Source of the DNA: Stentor roeselii
Taxonomy: Eukaryota > Ciliophora > Heterotrichea > Heterotrichida > Stentoridae
Assembly: GCA_006503475.1 (NCBI GenBank)
Contig: RSEH01000011.1
Span: 1-64,000, forward strand
DNA length: 64,000 bases
Reading direction: 5' to 3'
A program made the translations under genes and the position numbers. A model generated the notes under the pieces. It made no database searches. It saw only the letters and a program-made list of their open reading frames with translations, and had not been told where the DNA came from. Shown piece by piece: positions 33,237-42,556 of this stretch. The stretch's first letter is position 1. Each line of letters starts with the position of its first letter.

Positions 33237-36200
33237 CTAGAAGTTTATTACTAATGGCTCTGATCCTGAAGATTTCCTAGTTTTCAAACGTTTCAATAAG
33301 AAAATAACACCCAGGACTATCGATATCACCAGCAAAAGTCCTCCACATAACGCAACCCAAAACCACCATTCCGAAGCAATATTCGATGAACTTGAATCTG
33401 AAGAGTCTGAATCACTACTAGGATATTTTAAAAGAACTTCAGGGAATTCCAAAGAGTTTTCACCTACCCATGCAGAAAGTCTTAAAACGCCGTCGTTTTT
33501 TTCTAAAGACTTTAGAAATACTTTGATTTCAGCTCGAATGACTAAAACTTGTAAAGTGACAGATCCGCCTAAAACAGCCAGGTCGTGGTATATCTTTGGA
33601 AGAGGGTCTTCAATGAGAACTATTCTGCGGAAGAAGGAGTAGGGCTTGAAAGAACTGATGTAAATATCTGTATAGATCTGGCCTGTCTCATAGTTAAGAA
33701 CTCTTAAAAAGCCGCTGTTTTCATCTGTGTAGATCGGATAGGTCAGAAGATTTAACCTGGTGCTTAATGCGCTTTGCATGTTGCCTGGGATGTACCCTGA
33801 AGGGTAGAGTTTGTAGTAATGCTTTAGAATTGATAAAGACTCCAAGGAGACCATGTAGCCCTCTCCTAAGTCAGTCAGCATCAAGACTGTGCTGTTTAAA
33901 AGGAAGAAGTCTGTCAAAGATGAGTTGTAAGGATTTGAAACTAGTTGTACCAGCTGCCCTTGAATGATAAGACACACGCCGAGGCTTTTATCTCCAATTA
34001 TCACAGCTGATTCGTTGTAATACTCCGCTGATACTGGGTAAAAAGCAGTTCCAAAAGAAGCAGAGGAATAATAATTGATGAATTCAATTTTTTCATTCAC
34101 GTTCTTAAAACAATAAAGGCCGAACCCGTCATAGACATATACATGAACCTCTTTCGTCTCTGAGACCATCAACCAGTGAGCTTGGTAGTAAATTTGATAA
34201 GAATCTTGTACTAAACCGTCACTTGATATAAGCAAAATATAATACATTGCTAGTCCTGAAGAAGAGTACACTGATGCACAGACAACTGAGTTACTTGAGA
34301 GCAGGACTAGATTCAAACATTGGAAAATTCTTTTGAAGCTGTCCATCACTTTAAATGATTTTAGTTCTGTCAATGTTGACCGGTTGTAAAAGTTGATCAT
34401 CGGGCCTACTGATGTTATCAGAACTTCTTCATTTATAAAAAAATCAGATATTGACAAGTCTGATTTAAGACTTGATAATTTTAAGTACTTTTGTTCCACG
34501 CAATATTCTTTTACTTTAGAGCAGTCGTTTGAAGGTTTTAATGTTTTTCCATCTATTTTTAAGGTGAATGAAACATTGTTCCCGATGAAGGAATTTTGAG
34601 GAATCACTGCTGCAAAGTTATGATTATTTAAATCGATTGAACCAGAGGTAAGTCTGCTTGAATTCGGGTCATATTCAGGGTTTTTTTCAAGAAATTGAGT
34701 ATTCCAGATAGTTATTTTTATAGATTTATTCAATAGTTCATTTTGATACTGGGCAGTAATGATTACTTGATCTTCCACAGCAGATAAATTAGTTGAAATG
34801 TTCAGAACAGCCCAGATACTCGAAACTTTTGACCCTTGGGGGATGAGTTTAGATGAAAGATTATTTCCTAAAGAGTAAATTTCAAAGTTTTTTCCAACGA
34901 AAATCATCCCAAATGAAGGGAAACTAGAAGATGGATCTAGGATTATATTTCCAAAGTAAGTATTTCTCTTAATAATAGAAGAAAAACAAGGACTATGCAA
35001 ATCGAATATGTAGAGATCTTCGCAATAAGAAGACAAAAACTGACCTGAAATCGAATAAGATGAACTGACACAAAGTACTGGAAATTGAAAAACATTGAAA
35101 TTTGGAAGCTCGAATTTAAAAATCGTTGAGTCTGAAACCGCAACCAAGAACCCCACTGATGATAAAATTTCATTAACTGCCTCAGGAAACTCAAAAATCA
35201 ATTGACTGGAAAGCAAGTCTACCGAGTATTGATACAAAACAGTATTGTTGATCAGTACACAAAGACTAACACATTGTGATATTTCAATAGATTCTCCTGA
35301 TAAACATAAAATTTTCATTAGTTTGAATTGGTTTTCAGTGGTGTTGTAAGTTTCAATGCAAAAGGATCTCAGAATAATTGCGAAATTATTAAAAATCAAC
35401 AAATCATCACATAAGTTTTCATTTGAAATACCCTGGCTGTAAAAAACCTTTCCTGTTACTGTTAAGATTTCCTGTATATTTTTTTGGTTTTCATTCAAAT
35501 ACTCAATGAAAACCAGGCCATTTAAAAGCGAGACGCAAGTAATTCTTTTAACATCCGACGATTTCACGATGATCCCAGAGTAATTTAACTTAAAATTCGA
35601 ATTCAAAACTACTGAATAAACCCTCTTATCAGTTGCGATGATCATATTATTCCCTTGAATCAATTTATTCCTTCCTTCCTCAATAAAATTAAAAGAAAAC
35701 ACTTTTTTCTCAAAAGGAACAATATCCACTGACCCTTTTTCACTATAAATCGAGTACGTCAAGTTATTCCCTGAAAAATAATTAGAAATAGGCAACAATA
35801 TCTGAAAAGGATCTCCATATGTGTAGTTATTAAACGACTCCTGCTGTTCAAATCCAGAACCCTCGCTATCTCCTCGATATGAAAAAATCCCAGAAGAGTA
35901 GCTTCCTAAAACCTTCAAATTTTGAACAGAATTTCCACATTTAACAATTCCTTGATACTCATAATTTTTTCTCTGCTTGTGAAAAGTAACAAAAGGGTTC
36001 AAAAAAGAATAAACAACTATATTCTCCTCATCGATCGTTATAATAAACCCAGAGGTCAATACCCATGACTTGGCCTTCACAAAGTCATCAGCCAGTGCAA
36101 CTTGCACAGACTCCAAAGAATTGTTAAAAACTTGAAGCCGGTCATAAGTGAAAGCGACTGTCAGCTCAGCAGAAGTGACAGCAGGTCCGAAAGACCCACT

Positions 36201-37064
36201 GAAAACTCTTAAAACAGCTAAAAACGGGATCTGATAAACAATCAAAGCCTGATCAGTTGAAACTGTTAAAGTCTGCTGGTTCAAGGTGCATTGAGAGACC
36301 TTCCCGAAGTAAAGAGGATGCCTGAAGTTCGAAATAAAGCTCGGTTGGCCATTTGGAGTGTAAATCACTGGAGAAAGGTCATAAGTCAAAATTCCATTCT
36401 CCACATCACAAATATAAAAAATACTTCTCATGACATTCACCATCATCAGACCTGAACAAAACTCAAAACTAGAAAGATTTAAAGTTTTAAAAACACTTGA
36501 ATTGAATACCTTGTTTAGTTCAAACTTCACTACTATCATTGATGAAGAGTTGTAGATAAAACCCCACCAGAAGTCAAGGTCTTGTAAAAAAATGCATGAA
36601 ATCGGACTTTCTAATGAAGAATTTAATTGCAATGATTTAATTTCTGTACCTGTTGTCATGTTTGTCACTCGAAATAGGCCTGTTGTTTCAGCTGTTATCA
36701 AAAGGTTTCCTACTGGCTGGACTACCAGGATTGGACTTTCCCCGATGTCCAAGTTGATTATTTGGGAGATGTTGGAAAGGGTGGAAATGTTAAAAAGAGA
36801 CAGTTTTCTTGAACCTGAATATAAAGTCTTCCCGAATATGCTGGAAACTGAGGGAGTCTCTGATAAGGGATAAGGGAATAATGATGTTTGGGATAAACCT
36901 CCTTGAAGTGTTGGAGGTTGAGATGTTGAAATGTTGAAAAAACCGGAGATACTGCAGGAAAAATTCGATGGGCTGATTATGGCTGGAAGTGACATGGACA
37001 ACTCGGTGTCTGGAGTCAAGTGAATGTCTAAACTTACTACAAGGTTTATAAGTAAAAATATCAT
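33237..37064 (-). CDS. Large type I membrane protein, probable beta-propeller ectodomain
   Basis: The 1,275-residue protein begins with a signal peptide (MIFLLINLVVSLDIHL). It has a very long extracellular part rich in beta-strand-like Val/Ile/Ser/Tyr runs and N-glycosylation sequons. One C-terminal membrane helix (WWFWVALCGGLLLVISIVL) follows an acidic Ser/Asp stretch, then a short basic tail (KRLKTRKSSG). Recurrent strands such as LIVYQIPFLAVLRVF and VYSVVLNSNFKL suggest propeller blades, but the repeats are too divergent to assign by eye. A cell-surface role is inferred from the topology alone. The frame is open throughout, with ATG at 37064 and stop TAG 1 nt from the WD40 stop. Confidence 0.75.
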   Translation of the reverse strand: MIFLLINLVVSLDIHLTPDTELSMSLPAIISPSNFSCSISGFFNISTSQPPTLQGGLSQTSLFPYPLSETPSVSSIFGKTLYSGSRKLSLFNISTLSNISQIINLDIGESPILVVQPVGNLLITAETTGLFRVTNMTTGTEIKSLQLNSSLESPISCIFLQDLDFWWGFIYNSSSMIVVKFELNKVFNSSVFKTLNLSSFEFCSGLMMVNVMRSIFYICDVENGILTYDLSPVIYTPNGQPSFISNFRHPLYFGKVSQCTLNQQTLTVSTDQALIVYQIPFLAVLRVFSGSFGPAVTSAELTVAFTYDRLQVFNNSLESVQVALADDFVKAKSWVLTSGFIITIDEENIVVYSFLNPFVTFHKQRKNYEYQGIVKCGNSVQNLKVLGSYSSGIFSYRGDSEGSGFEQQESFNNYTYGDPFQILLPISNYFSGNNLTYSIYSEKGSVDIVPFEKKVFSFNFIEEGRNKLIQGNNMIIATDKRVYSVVLNSNFKLNYSGIIVKSSDVKRITCVSLLNGLVFIEYLNENQKNIQEILTVTGKVFYSQGISNENLCDDLLIFNNFAIILRSFCIETYNTTENQFKLMKILCLSGESIEISQCVSLCVLINNTVLYQYSVDLLSSQLIFEFPEAVNEILSSVGFLVAVSDSTIFKFELPNFNVFQFPVLCVSSSYSISGQFLSSYCEDLYIFDLHSPCFSSIIKRNTYFGNIILDPSSSFPSFGMIFVGKNFEIYSLGNNLSSKLIPQGSKVSSIWAVLNISTNLSAVEDQVIITAQYQNELLNKSIKITIWNTQFLEKNPEYDPNSSRLTSGSIDLNNHNFAAVIPQNSFIGNNVSFTLKIDGKTLKPSNDCSKVKEYCVEQKYLKLSSLKSDLSISDFFINEEVLITSVGPMINFYNRSTLTELKSFKVMDSFKRIFQCLNLVLLSSNSVVCASVYSSSGLAMYYILLISSDGLVQDSYQIYYQAHWLMVSETKEVHVYVYDGFGLYCFKNVNEKIEFINYYSSASFGTAFYPVSAEYYNESAVIIGDKSLGVCLIIQGQLVQLVSNPYNSSLTDFFLLNSTVLMLTDLGEGYMVSLESLSILKHYYKLYPSGYIPGNMQSALSTRLNLLTYPIYTDENSGFLRVLNYETGQIYTDIYISSFKPYSFFRRIVLIEDPLPKIYHDLAVLGGSVTLQVLVIRAEIKVFLKSLEKNDGVLRLSAWVGENSLEFPEVLLKYPSSDSDSSDSSSSNIASEWWFWVALCGGLLLVISIVLGVIFLLKRLKTRKSSGSEPLVINF

Positions 37065-38258
37065 TTTTATTAAGTAGAACTATTAGAAATTGAAGTTTTA
37101 TGATTGAGTGATTAAGTTTTTTAAGATAGTAGTTGGTATTTTGGTTGATAATAGTTAAAGGGACAATAGAATTAGGTTATTTAAAATAACTACAAAACTC
37201 TTCAAAGTTTTTTATTATTTCATCCACATGAACAGGCTTAGATAAAACTCATCATAAAGCTTAAATAAAACCAATAATAGAAATAGGTCTAGTTTTTAAT
37301 ATTCATGATAATTAAGTATTTCATATTAATATATTTGAATCATAATTACTTATGATTTGAATTAATATTAATCAATTATTTCAATAATTTATTTGAATTT
37401 TTCAACAATTAAGTTTAATCCTTCAATTTTTAAAGTTTAACTTCTGGATTATAATTTATGCAAGAAATTTGCTGATTTACCTTAAATTAATATTTTGATA
37501 AATATACATAAGTATTAATAAATTTATGAACTATCATTATAAAAAACTATTTTCCTTATAAATTTAAATTAAAATGATTCTCCAAATATATATTATGCAT
37601 ATCATCCCCATTAGATATTATTTTAAAGAATTTTTCATTTGTTAAATTTAATAAATTACAAATTTATAATTGATTAATCATATTTATAGTATAATCTAAT
37701 GAGTATCTTATATTAATTAATTCAGATAATATTGATTTAACAGTTAAAAGCTATTTAAAAAAAAATCTTATAATTTTTCTTAACTTTTATATTATTGATG
37801 ATTTCAATTACTATCATAAATTATTTTTTTACTATCTCACTAAATCATATATTAAACAAAATTTAGTATTATTATCCTAAATTAATAATATCATATACTG
37901 AAATTAATATTATAATAATAAAATTAGTTTAATACTTAGTTTTAACTTACTAATTTATTAATTCAATAATATTATTACTTAAATTAAAAAGAGAATTATA
38001 TGATTTTTAAATATTTAAGATTTATTCTAAATATTAAATTAAAATTATAAAATCTTAATGAAAAATCATTAATTTAAAGATTTTGACCTCAATCAAGACT
38101 TAGATATCAACCCGAAATATTAACCTTAACTTGACCCAATATAATTAAATCAATCAGTAAAACTACCTTTAAAATTTTTTCAATAATTAATCGATATAAA
38201 TTTGATAATACCCAAATATATAATATATTCCACTTACACATCATATAAATAATATAAA
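37065..38258. other. 1.2-kb extremely AT-rich intergenic region
   Basis: The longest gene-free stretch in the dense part of the window, lying between the starts of two divergent genes. It is dominated by TTAAT/AATTA-like strings (for example 37,320-37,400 and 37,860-38,000), with no opening, tRNA or defined repeat. It is much more AT-rich than other spacers and far longer than the 17-68 nt seen between other divergent pairs. Confidence 0.6.
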
Positions 38259-40010
38259 ATGATAAGCACAAATCTATTAACAAAAACTTGTCTAAAACAT
38301 CTTCTACTTGCAGCAGCCGGCCTAATCACAATCATAAAATTCCTAAAATACTCAAAATCAAGGCTCCACAACAACTCCCTACATAAAAAATCCATTAAAA
38401 AGCGTACCCAAAAGCTCTCAAAACCTTTGTCCCTTCCTACAATCCCCGAATCCCTTCAGCACGAGATACTAACTTACTCAATAACCGAGCTATCCTCTAA
38501 AATTTCATCAAATTCCCTATCAAGTACATCAATAGTTTCCACGTACATCTCACGAAGTATCTCTCTAGGTCGTGACTTGAACCTGACAACCGAGGAGCTT
38601 TTTTCCGAAGCTTTATCCGAAGCGAAGACCTGCGACGAAGAGCTTTTATCCAATAATTTACGAGGTCCACTTCACGGTATTCCAATAAGCCTGAAAGACC
38701 ATTTCCCATTAGCCGGTTGCCAAAGCACATCAGGTCTTCGTTGGCGACTTGACTATACCGACGAAGAGACATTCATCCTTATCGATCTTCTCAAGTCCGC
38801 CGGGGCGATTCCCTTCGTCAGGTCCAACGTTTCCCAGGGGCTCATGTGGGTCGAGTCTTCAAATTCCCTGTACGGCCGGGCGCTGAACCCCTGGGACGCG
38901 AGCAGAACCCCGGGGGGCAGCTCGGGGGGGGAGGCGGGGCTGGTCTGCGCTCGGGCGTCGCCGGTGGGAATAGGAAGTGATATCAGTGGCTCCATCAGAT
39001 GCCCTGCACATTTCTGTGGCGTTTATGCCTTCGTACCTACAGCTATGAGACTTCCTAAGGCTTGGCTTACTGACTCGCTTGTTCATTGTCTTGAAGTCAA
39101 TGAACCGGTTTTAGAATGCAGCTATGGACCCATCGGGAGATGTGTTGATGACCTGGCTTTGGTCATAAGATGCTGGCTTTGTGAAGAACTTTTTAGAAGA
39201 AGGCCGGAAATCGTACCGATTAAGTTTAGCGATTCGGAGTTTTTGGGAAATGGAAAGAAGAAAATAGCGGTTTTTAAAGGAAATCAGGTTTTTTCTGTTG
39301 CTCTTTGCTTTAAAAATGCTATTTCGGTATGTCAGAGACGACTTTGTGATAATGCGGATGTGGTTGAATATGAGTTTCCACAACTTCTAAAAATTAACAA
39401 GTTGTTTAACCGACTTTTAGCTGTTGGAGGGAATGAAGGGATTTTGAAGACACTTAGAGGAGAAGACCCTGAAGACTATCTGAAGGTTCTGATGTTCACA
39501 AACGATCATCCTTATTTAACCTCAGCAATTTTGTCTATTTTAAGAGCTTTCGGACAGGAAAGAATAGCAGAACTTTATGAATTGCCAGATATTCATAAAC
39601 CTCAGGATTTTCTTAAACTTTTTCAAGAAATCCAGGAGGCGACTTTAGAAGTTATTCAGGAATGGGACAGTTTGGGGATAGACGCTCTTATCTGTCCTAC
39701 TTTTGGAGTAGTTGCTGTGCAACATGGAAAGGCTGTGGAGGTCATCAGTTCGTTGGTTTACTCTTACATCTGGAATCTTTTAGGATTTTGTGCTGGTGTC
39801 GTGCCTGTCGGCCTTGTTGATAAAAAAAGTGCTTGTTTCGACGACGATTATCAAGACATTCTCACGAAATCCTGCAGGGAAGTCATGGATCACAGTGAAG
39901 GCCTGCCTTATTCAGTTCAAGTCGTTGGTTTGCCTTTTCGAGACGAGACTGTTTTAAACGTGATGAAAAGAGTAGAAAAAATATTTGATTTCCATAAATT
40001 CGCTTGTTAA
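38259..40010 (+). CDS. Amidase-signature hydrolase, FAAH-like
   Basis: The 583-residue protein has an N-terminal membrane anchor (LKHLLLAAAGLITIIKFL) and an amidase-signature domain. PISLKDHF supplies Lys146, TPGGSSGGEAG supplies the cis-Ser (about 221) and SDISGSIRCP supplies the nucleophile Ser245. The spacing Lys-75-Ser-24-Ser equals that of mammalian FAAH (142/217/241), and the anchor plus length also match. It probably hydrolyses fatty-acid amides or related amides at internal membranes. The exact substrate is unknown. The stretch coding for the signature is about 80% GC (see separate entry). ATG at 38259 and stop TAA. Confidence 0.92.
   Translation: MISTNLLTKTCLKHLLLAAAGLITIIKFLKYSKSRLHNNSLHKKSIKKRTQKLSKPLSLPTIPESLQHEILTYSITELSSKISSNSLSSTSIVSTYISRSISLGRDLNLTTEELFSEALSEAKTCDEELLSNNLRGPLHGIPISLKDHFPLAGCQSTSGLRWRLDYTDEETFILIDLLKSAGAIPFVRSNVSQGLMWVESSNSLYGRALNPWDASRTPGGSSGGEAGLVCARASPVGIGSDISGSIRCPAHFCGVYAFVPTAMRLPKAWLTDSLVHCLEVNEPVLECSYGPIGRCVDDLALVIRCWLCEELFRRRPEIVPIKFSDSEFLGNGKKKIAVFKGNQVFSVALCFKNAISVCQRRLCDNADVVEYEFPQLLKINKLFNRLLAVGGNEGILKTLRGEDPEDYLKVLMFTNDHPYLTSAILSILRAFGQERIAELYELPDIHKPQDFLKLFQEIQEATLEVIQEWDSLGIDALICPTFGVVAVQHGKAVEVISSLVYSYIWNLLGFCAGVVPVGLVDKKSACFDDDYQDILTKSCREVMDHSEGLPYSVQVVGLPFRDETVLNVMKRVEKIFDFHKFAC
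38876..38972. other. GC-rich island with long G-runs inside the amidase gene
   Basis: 38881-38940 has 48 G/C of 60 bases and includes runs of six, eight and four G. It encodes the Gly-rich amidase signature with GGG/GGC codons, whereas the rest of the gene prefers A/T-ending codons. A G-quadruplex on the coding strand is possible. Confidence 0.85.
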
Positions 40011-40068
40011 AGTTTCTTTAAAAATTTCATGAAATATTCTTAATTCCGAATTTTTATTACTTAAAACT

Positions 40069-40722
40069 TCAGTTACTTTTTGTGAATTCCTCGAATTCGG
40101 AATTCAATAAGTTGGTAAAGTGCTCAACACTGGGTAAGCCAGTTGTTAAGTTTTTAGCTCTTGTTGAACCAACACAAGTTTTTGACCTGATTTCAGGGTA
40201 CATGTCGATGATTCCTTGAGTTAATATCGGCCGGTAAGGGTTACTTCTTCGGGCGGAGGTTGAAATATTTCTTTTATACTTTTCCATGTCGCGGTTCCAA
40301 GCTTTAATTTTCTTTAAATTGACAGAAGGCTTTACATGAACAATACTTTTATAAATATCTCTGTTTTCCTCATTAATCCTTCCAATTTCCTTCTTTCTTT
40401 TCGAGTAATTCAAAGACTTTTTCACCCTTCCAGGCCCGTTTTTCGACCCAGCAGTTAAAATTCCATAAATTTTATCCAAAAGGATCATATTATTCGCTTC
40501 AATTTCACTTTCCCTGTCTTTCATTCACCTTTCTTTCTTCAGCTGTTTTTTCCTACTAGCAGGTCCGCTGGTGATGGAAGAATAGTCAGGAAAGCCTTGA
40601 TTTTCAACTCTTGGCTTGATATTTGAAAGTCTTTCTTCATGGCACTTGAAGTTTTGAAAGAGCCTTTTTGAATTTTACATCAATTTCGTCGAGGTCAATG
40701 TCGGGTCTCGTCTTGCGTCCAT
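40069..40722 (-). CDS. CFAP97 (hemingway)-family ciliary protein
   Basis: Two 15-nt introns (40664-40678 and 40514-40528) restore a 207-residue frame starting MDARRDPTLTSTKL. The spliced core reads RKKQLKKERESEIEANN followed by MILLDKIYGIL, matching the conserved QLEEERLxEIERENRLLLEKM helix of CFAP97/CFAP97D1, and later KKEIGRINEENRDIY matches the second conserved helix. N-terminal F-x-N-F-K-C-H-E-E-R corresponds to the family's Y-x-x-H-x-x-x-V segment. Family members are axonemal or ciliary and needed for flagella in animals. The gene is divergent from the 119-aa gene, with 25 nt between ATGs. Stop TAA. Confidence 0.85.
40514..40528 (-). other. 15-nt intron 2 in the CFAP97-type gene
   Basis: GTGAATGAAAGACAG, the only GTG-starting intron found. 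It removes an in-frame TGA and joins QLKKER to ESEIEANN. Confidence 0.9.
40664..40678 (-). other. 15-nt intron 1 in the CFAP97-type gene
   Basis: GTAAAATTCAAAAAG splits an ATG (Met15) and puts the exon starting at 40722 in frame with the conserved core. Confidence 0.75.
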
Positions 40723-40747
40723 TTTTGAAATACTTAGAATATAAATA
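40723..40747. promoter_or_regulatory. 25-nt shared divergent promoter region
   Basis: AT-rich (ttttgaaatacttagaatat then aaata) between the CFAP97-type ATG and the ATG at 40748. Both 5' ends must start in it or inside the opposite gene. Confidence 0.4.
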
Positions 40748-41107
40748 ATGGGAAATTTGATAATACCCAAGTATTACAGAGACCTCTGGCTTAAAGAGTC
40801 CAGAGAAGCGAGCAACTTGTTGAAAATTACTCCGATTAATGAACAAGAGAATCAACTTATTGAAGCTGTTAAAAAAGATGCTGCGATTATGAATTTAATG
40901 GGATTGCTACTTGGAGGGACCTTTAGCGCGAGCTTGAAAAGGTACTTCCCGGAAGCTTACTTGACTCAGAATAAGTTTGCTTATGGAATTACTTGCTTGT
41001 CGATCATTGTACCTATCATGACTGTTGTTGGGATACAATGTAATCATGATGTTGTTGAAAGGTTGAAGGTGATAAAGATGAATCATGAAATTTTAAGAGA
41101 TAATTAA
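40748..41107 (+). CDS. Small membrane protein, unknown (119 aa)
   Basis: It begins MGNLIIPKYY, and Gly2 makes N-myristoylation conceivable. Two hydrophobic segments (MNLMGLLLGGTFSASL and YGITCLSIIVPIMTVVGI) could form a hairpin in a membrane. The tail is hydrophilic and helical. I recognise no family. The tight head-to-head arrangement with a ciliary gene hints at, but does not show, shared regulation. Stop TAA. Confidence 0.6.
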   Translation: MGNLIIPKYYRDLWLKESREASNLLKITPINEQENQLIEAVKKDAAIMNLMGLLLGGTFSASLKRYFPEAYLTQNKFAYGITCLSIIVPIMTVVGIQCNHDVVERLKVIKMNHEILRDN

Positions 41108-41347
41108 GTAGAAGGATCATTAAAATGATTTATTATGGGAGAATTATTGTTTTTTTTTTTTAAAAGATCAGAGATTTTAACAGTTTTGCAGGTTCAAAGA
41201 AGAAAATTTTCTGAAAATTTTGAATTTTAAGAATTTTAAGAATTTTTATGGTTTCTGTAATGGAATATTTTTGTAAACAAGAAAAATTTTCTAGAAATAA
41301 TTCATTTTCTTCAATAGCGGAAACTAGTGAAGTGGTTGATTAATAAT

Positions 41348-42541
41348 ATGAGTTTATCCTATACAATTTTTTATTTTCACTTATTTGTAAAAGCCGAGTT
41401 ACAGTTTACCCAGTCCGAAAACTGGATCCAGTTCGAGCTAGACCTTCAAGACCCTAATAAAGACTACCAGGTCGAACTAATCAAACCTACTTATTCTGAG
41501 CCTTTGCTGATCTTAGGAAATTTCGGTGAGTATCCTTATCTAATTTTTGACAAACAAGTAAATGAATGGAAATCCAAAGCACAATTCAATGATTTCGAAT
41601 CATGGGTCACAAAAAGCAATTCAAATTCAAAATTAATCATACCCCATCCACATTCTTCAAAAATCTTCATCGGCGTCTTTAAAAACAGTCACGATCCAAT
41701 CACTTACTCAATCTCAATTTCAATCATTTCTCAAAACGACTGTATATATCATTGTCAAGACTCATCCTGCAAAGCAACACCTTGTAACTGCTCCACATTC
41801 GAAACCATTGGAAATGACTGTCGAGTAAAATCTCCAAAAATTTCAATAAATTCTCAAAAATCTCTGCATTTCGAAGGATTTGAGTGGAAATTTTTCAGAG
41901 TGGATAATCGTTACTCTAATATAAAACTCGACCTTGCAAGTCATCATCCTCACCTGAGAATTTTCGAGTTTTCCACACATAGCTCTTCAATATTGCCAGG
42001 ATTTTTCAATTATCACTCACAATATTTCCTGAAGTCTCGAGTAGAGTCCTTGCATTTAAACTATATAAGTTTAAAAAAGAATTATTGGCTTTTTGGGATT
42101 TACTGTGAAGATTTCATACCTTGTGACTTGAGTATTTCAGTGAGTTATTCAAAAACTTCATCGAGTTCGAATGTGGTAATAATCGTTGCAGTTGTTTTGT
42201 CTATCTTTCTTTGCTGCATTTTAACACCTTTAGTCTTAAAGCTGGTGATTCGACTGCGGAGATCACGAAGCCGTTCAAAGAGTACCCCAAGTCCAGAGAT
42301 GGTAAAAAAGGAAGAATTTGACAAGTTTTACCCAACAGTTCAATTTCAGCTTGGCTCGAATGGCTCTACCTGTTCAATCTGCTTAGAAGAAATAAAACAC
42401 AAATCGCCTGTTAAAGTTCTTCAATGTCTTCACATTTTTCATTCAAAGTGCATAACCGAGTGGTATCTCTCAAAAGCTTCCTGTCCTTTATGCAAACATC
42501 TAATTCTCCAAGACGAGACAATGCTAGTTAGAGATATTTAA
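41348..42541 (+). CDS. Single-pass membrane RING-H2 E3 ligase
   Basis: A signal peptide (MSLSYTIFYFHLFVKA) and an extracellular or luminal domain of about 270 residues with a Cys cluster (CIYHCQDSSCKATPCNC) are followed by one membrane helix (VVIIVAVVLSIFLCCILTPLV) and a basic stop-transfer (RLRRSRSRSK). At the C-terminus is a canonical RING-H2, CSICLEEIK ... CLHIFHSKCITEWYLSK ... CPLCKH. The layout resembles PA-TM-RING ligases that ubiquitinate membrane cargo, though the luminal part is not an obvious PA domain. The first ATG is 41348. The stop TAA is 15 nt before the kinase ATG on the same strand. Confidence 0.83.
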   Translation: MSLSYTIFYFHLFVKAELQFTQSENWIQFELDLQDPNKDYQVELIKPTYSEPLLILGNFGEYPYLIFDKQVNEWKSKAQFNDFESWVTKSNSNSKLIIPHPHSSKIFIGVFKNSHDPITYSISISIISQNDCIYHCQDSSCKATPCNCSTFETIGNDCRVKSPKISINSQKSLHFEGFEWKFFRVDNRYSNIKLDLASHHPHLRIFEFSTHSSSILPGFFNYHSQYFLKSRVESLHLNYISLKKNYWLFGIYCEDFIPCDLSISVSYSKTSSSSNVVIIVAVVLSIFLCCILTPLVLKLVIRLRRSRSRSKSTPSPEMVKKEEFDKFYPTVQFQLGSNGSTCSICLEEIKHKSPVKVLQCLHIFHSKCITEWYLSKASCPLCKHLILQDETMLVRDI

Positions 42542-42556
42542 AGATGTCACAAATAA

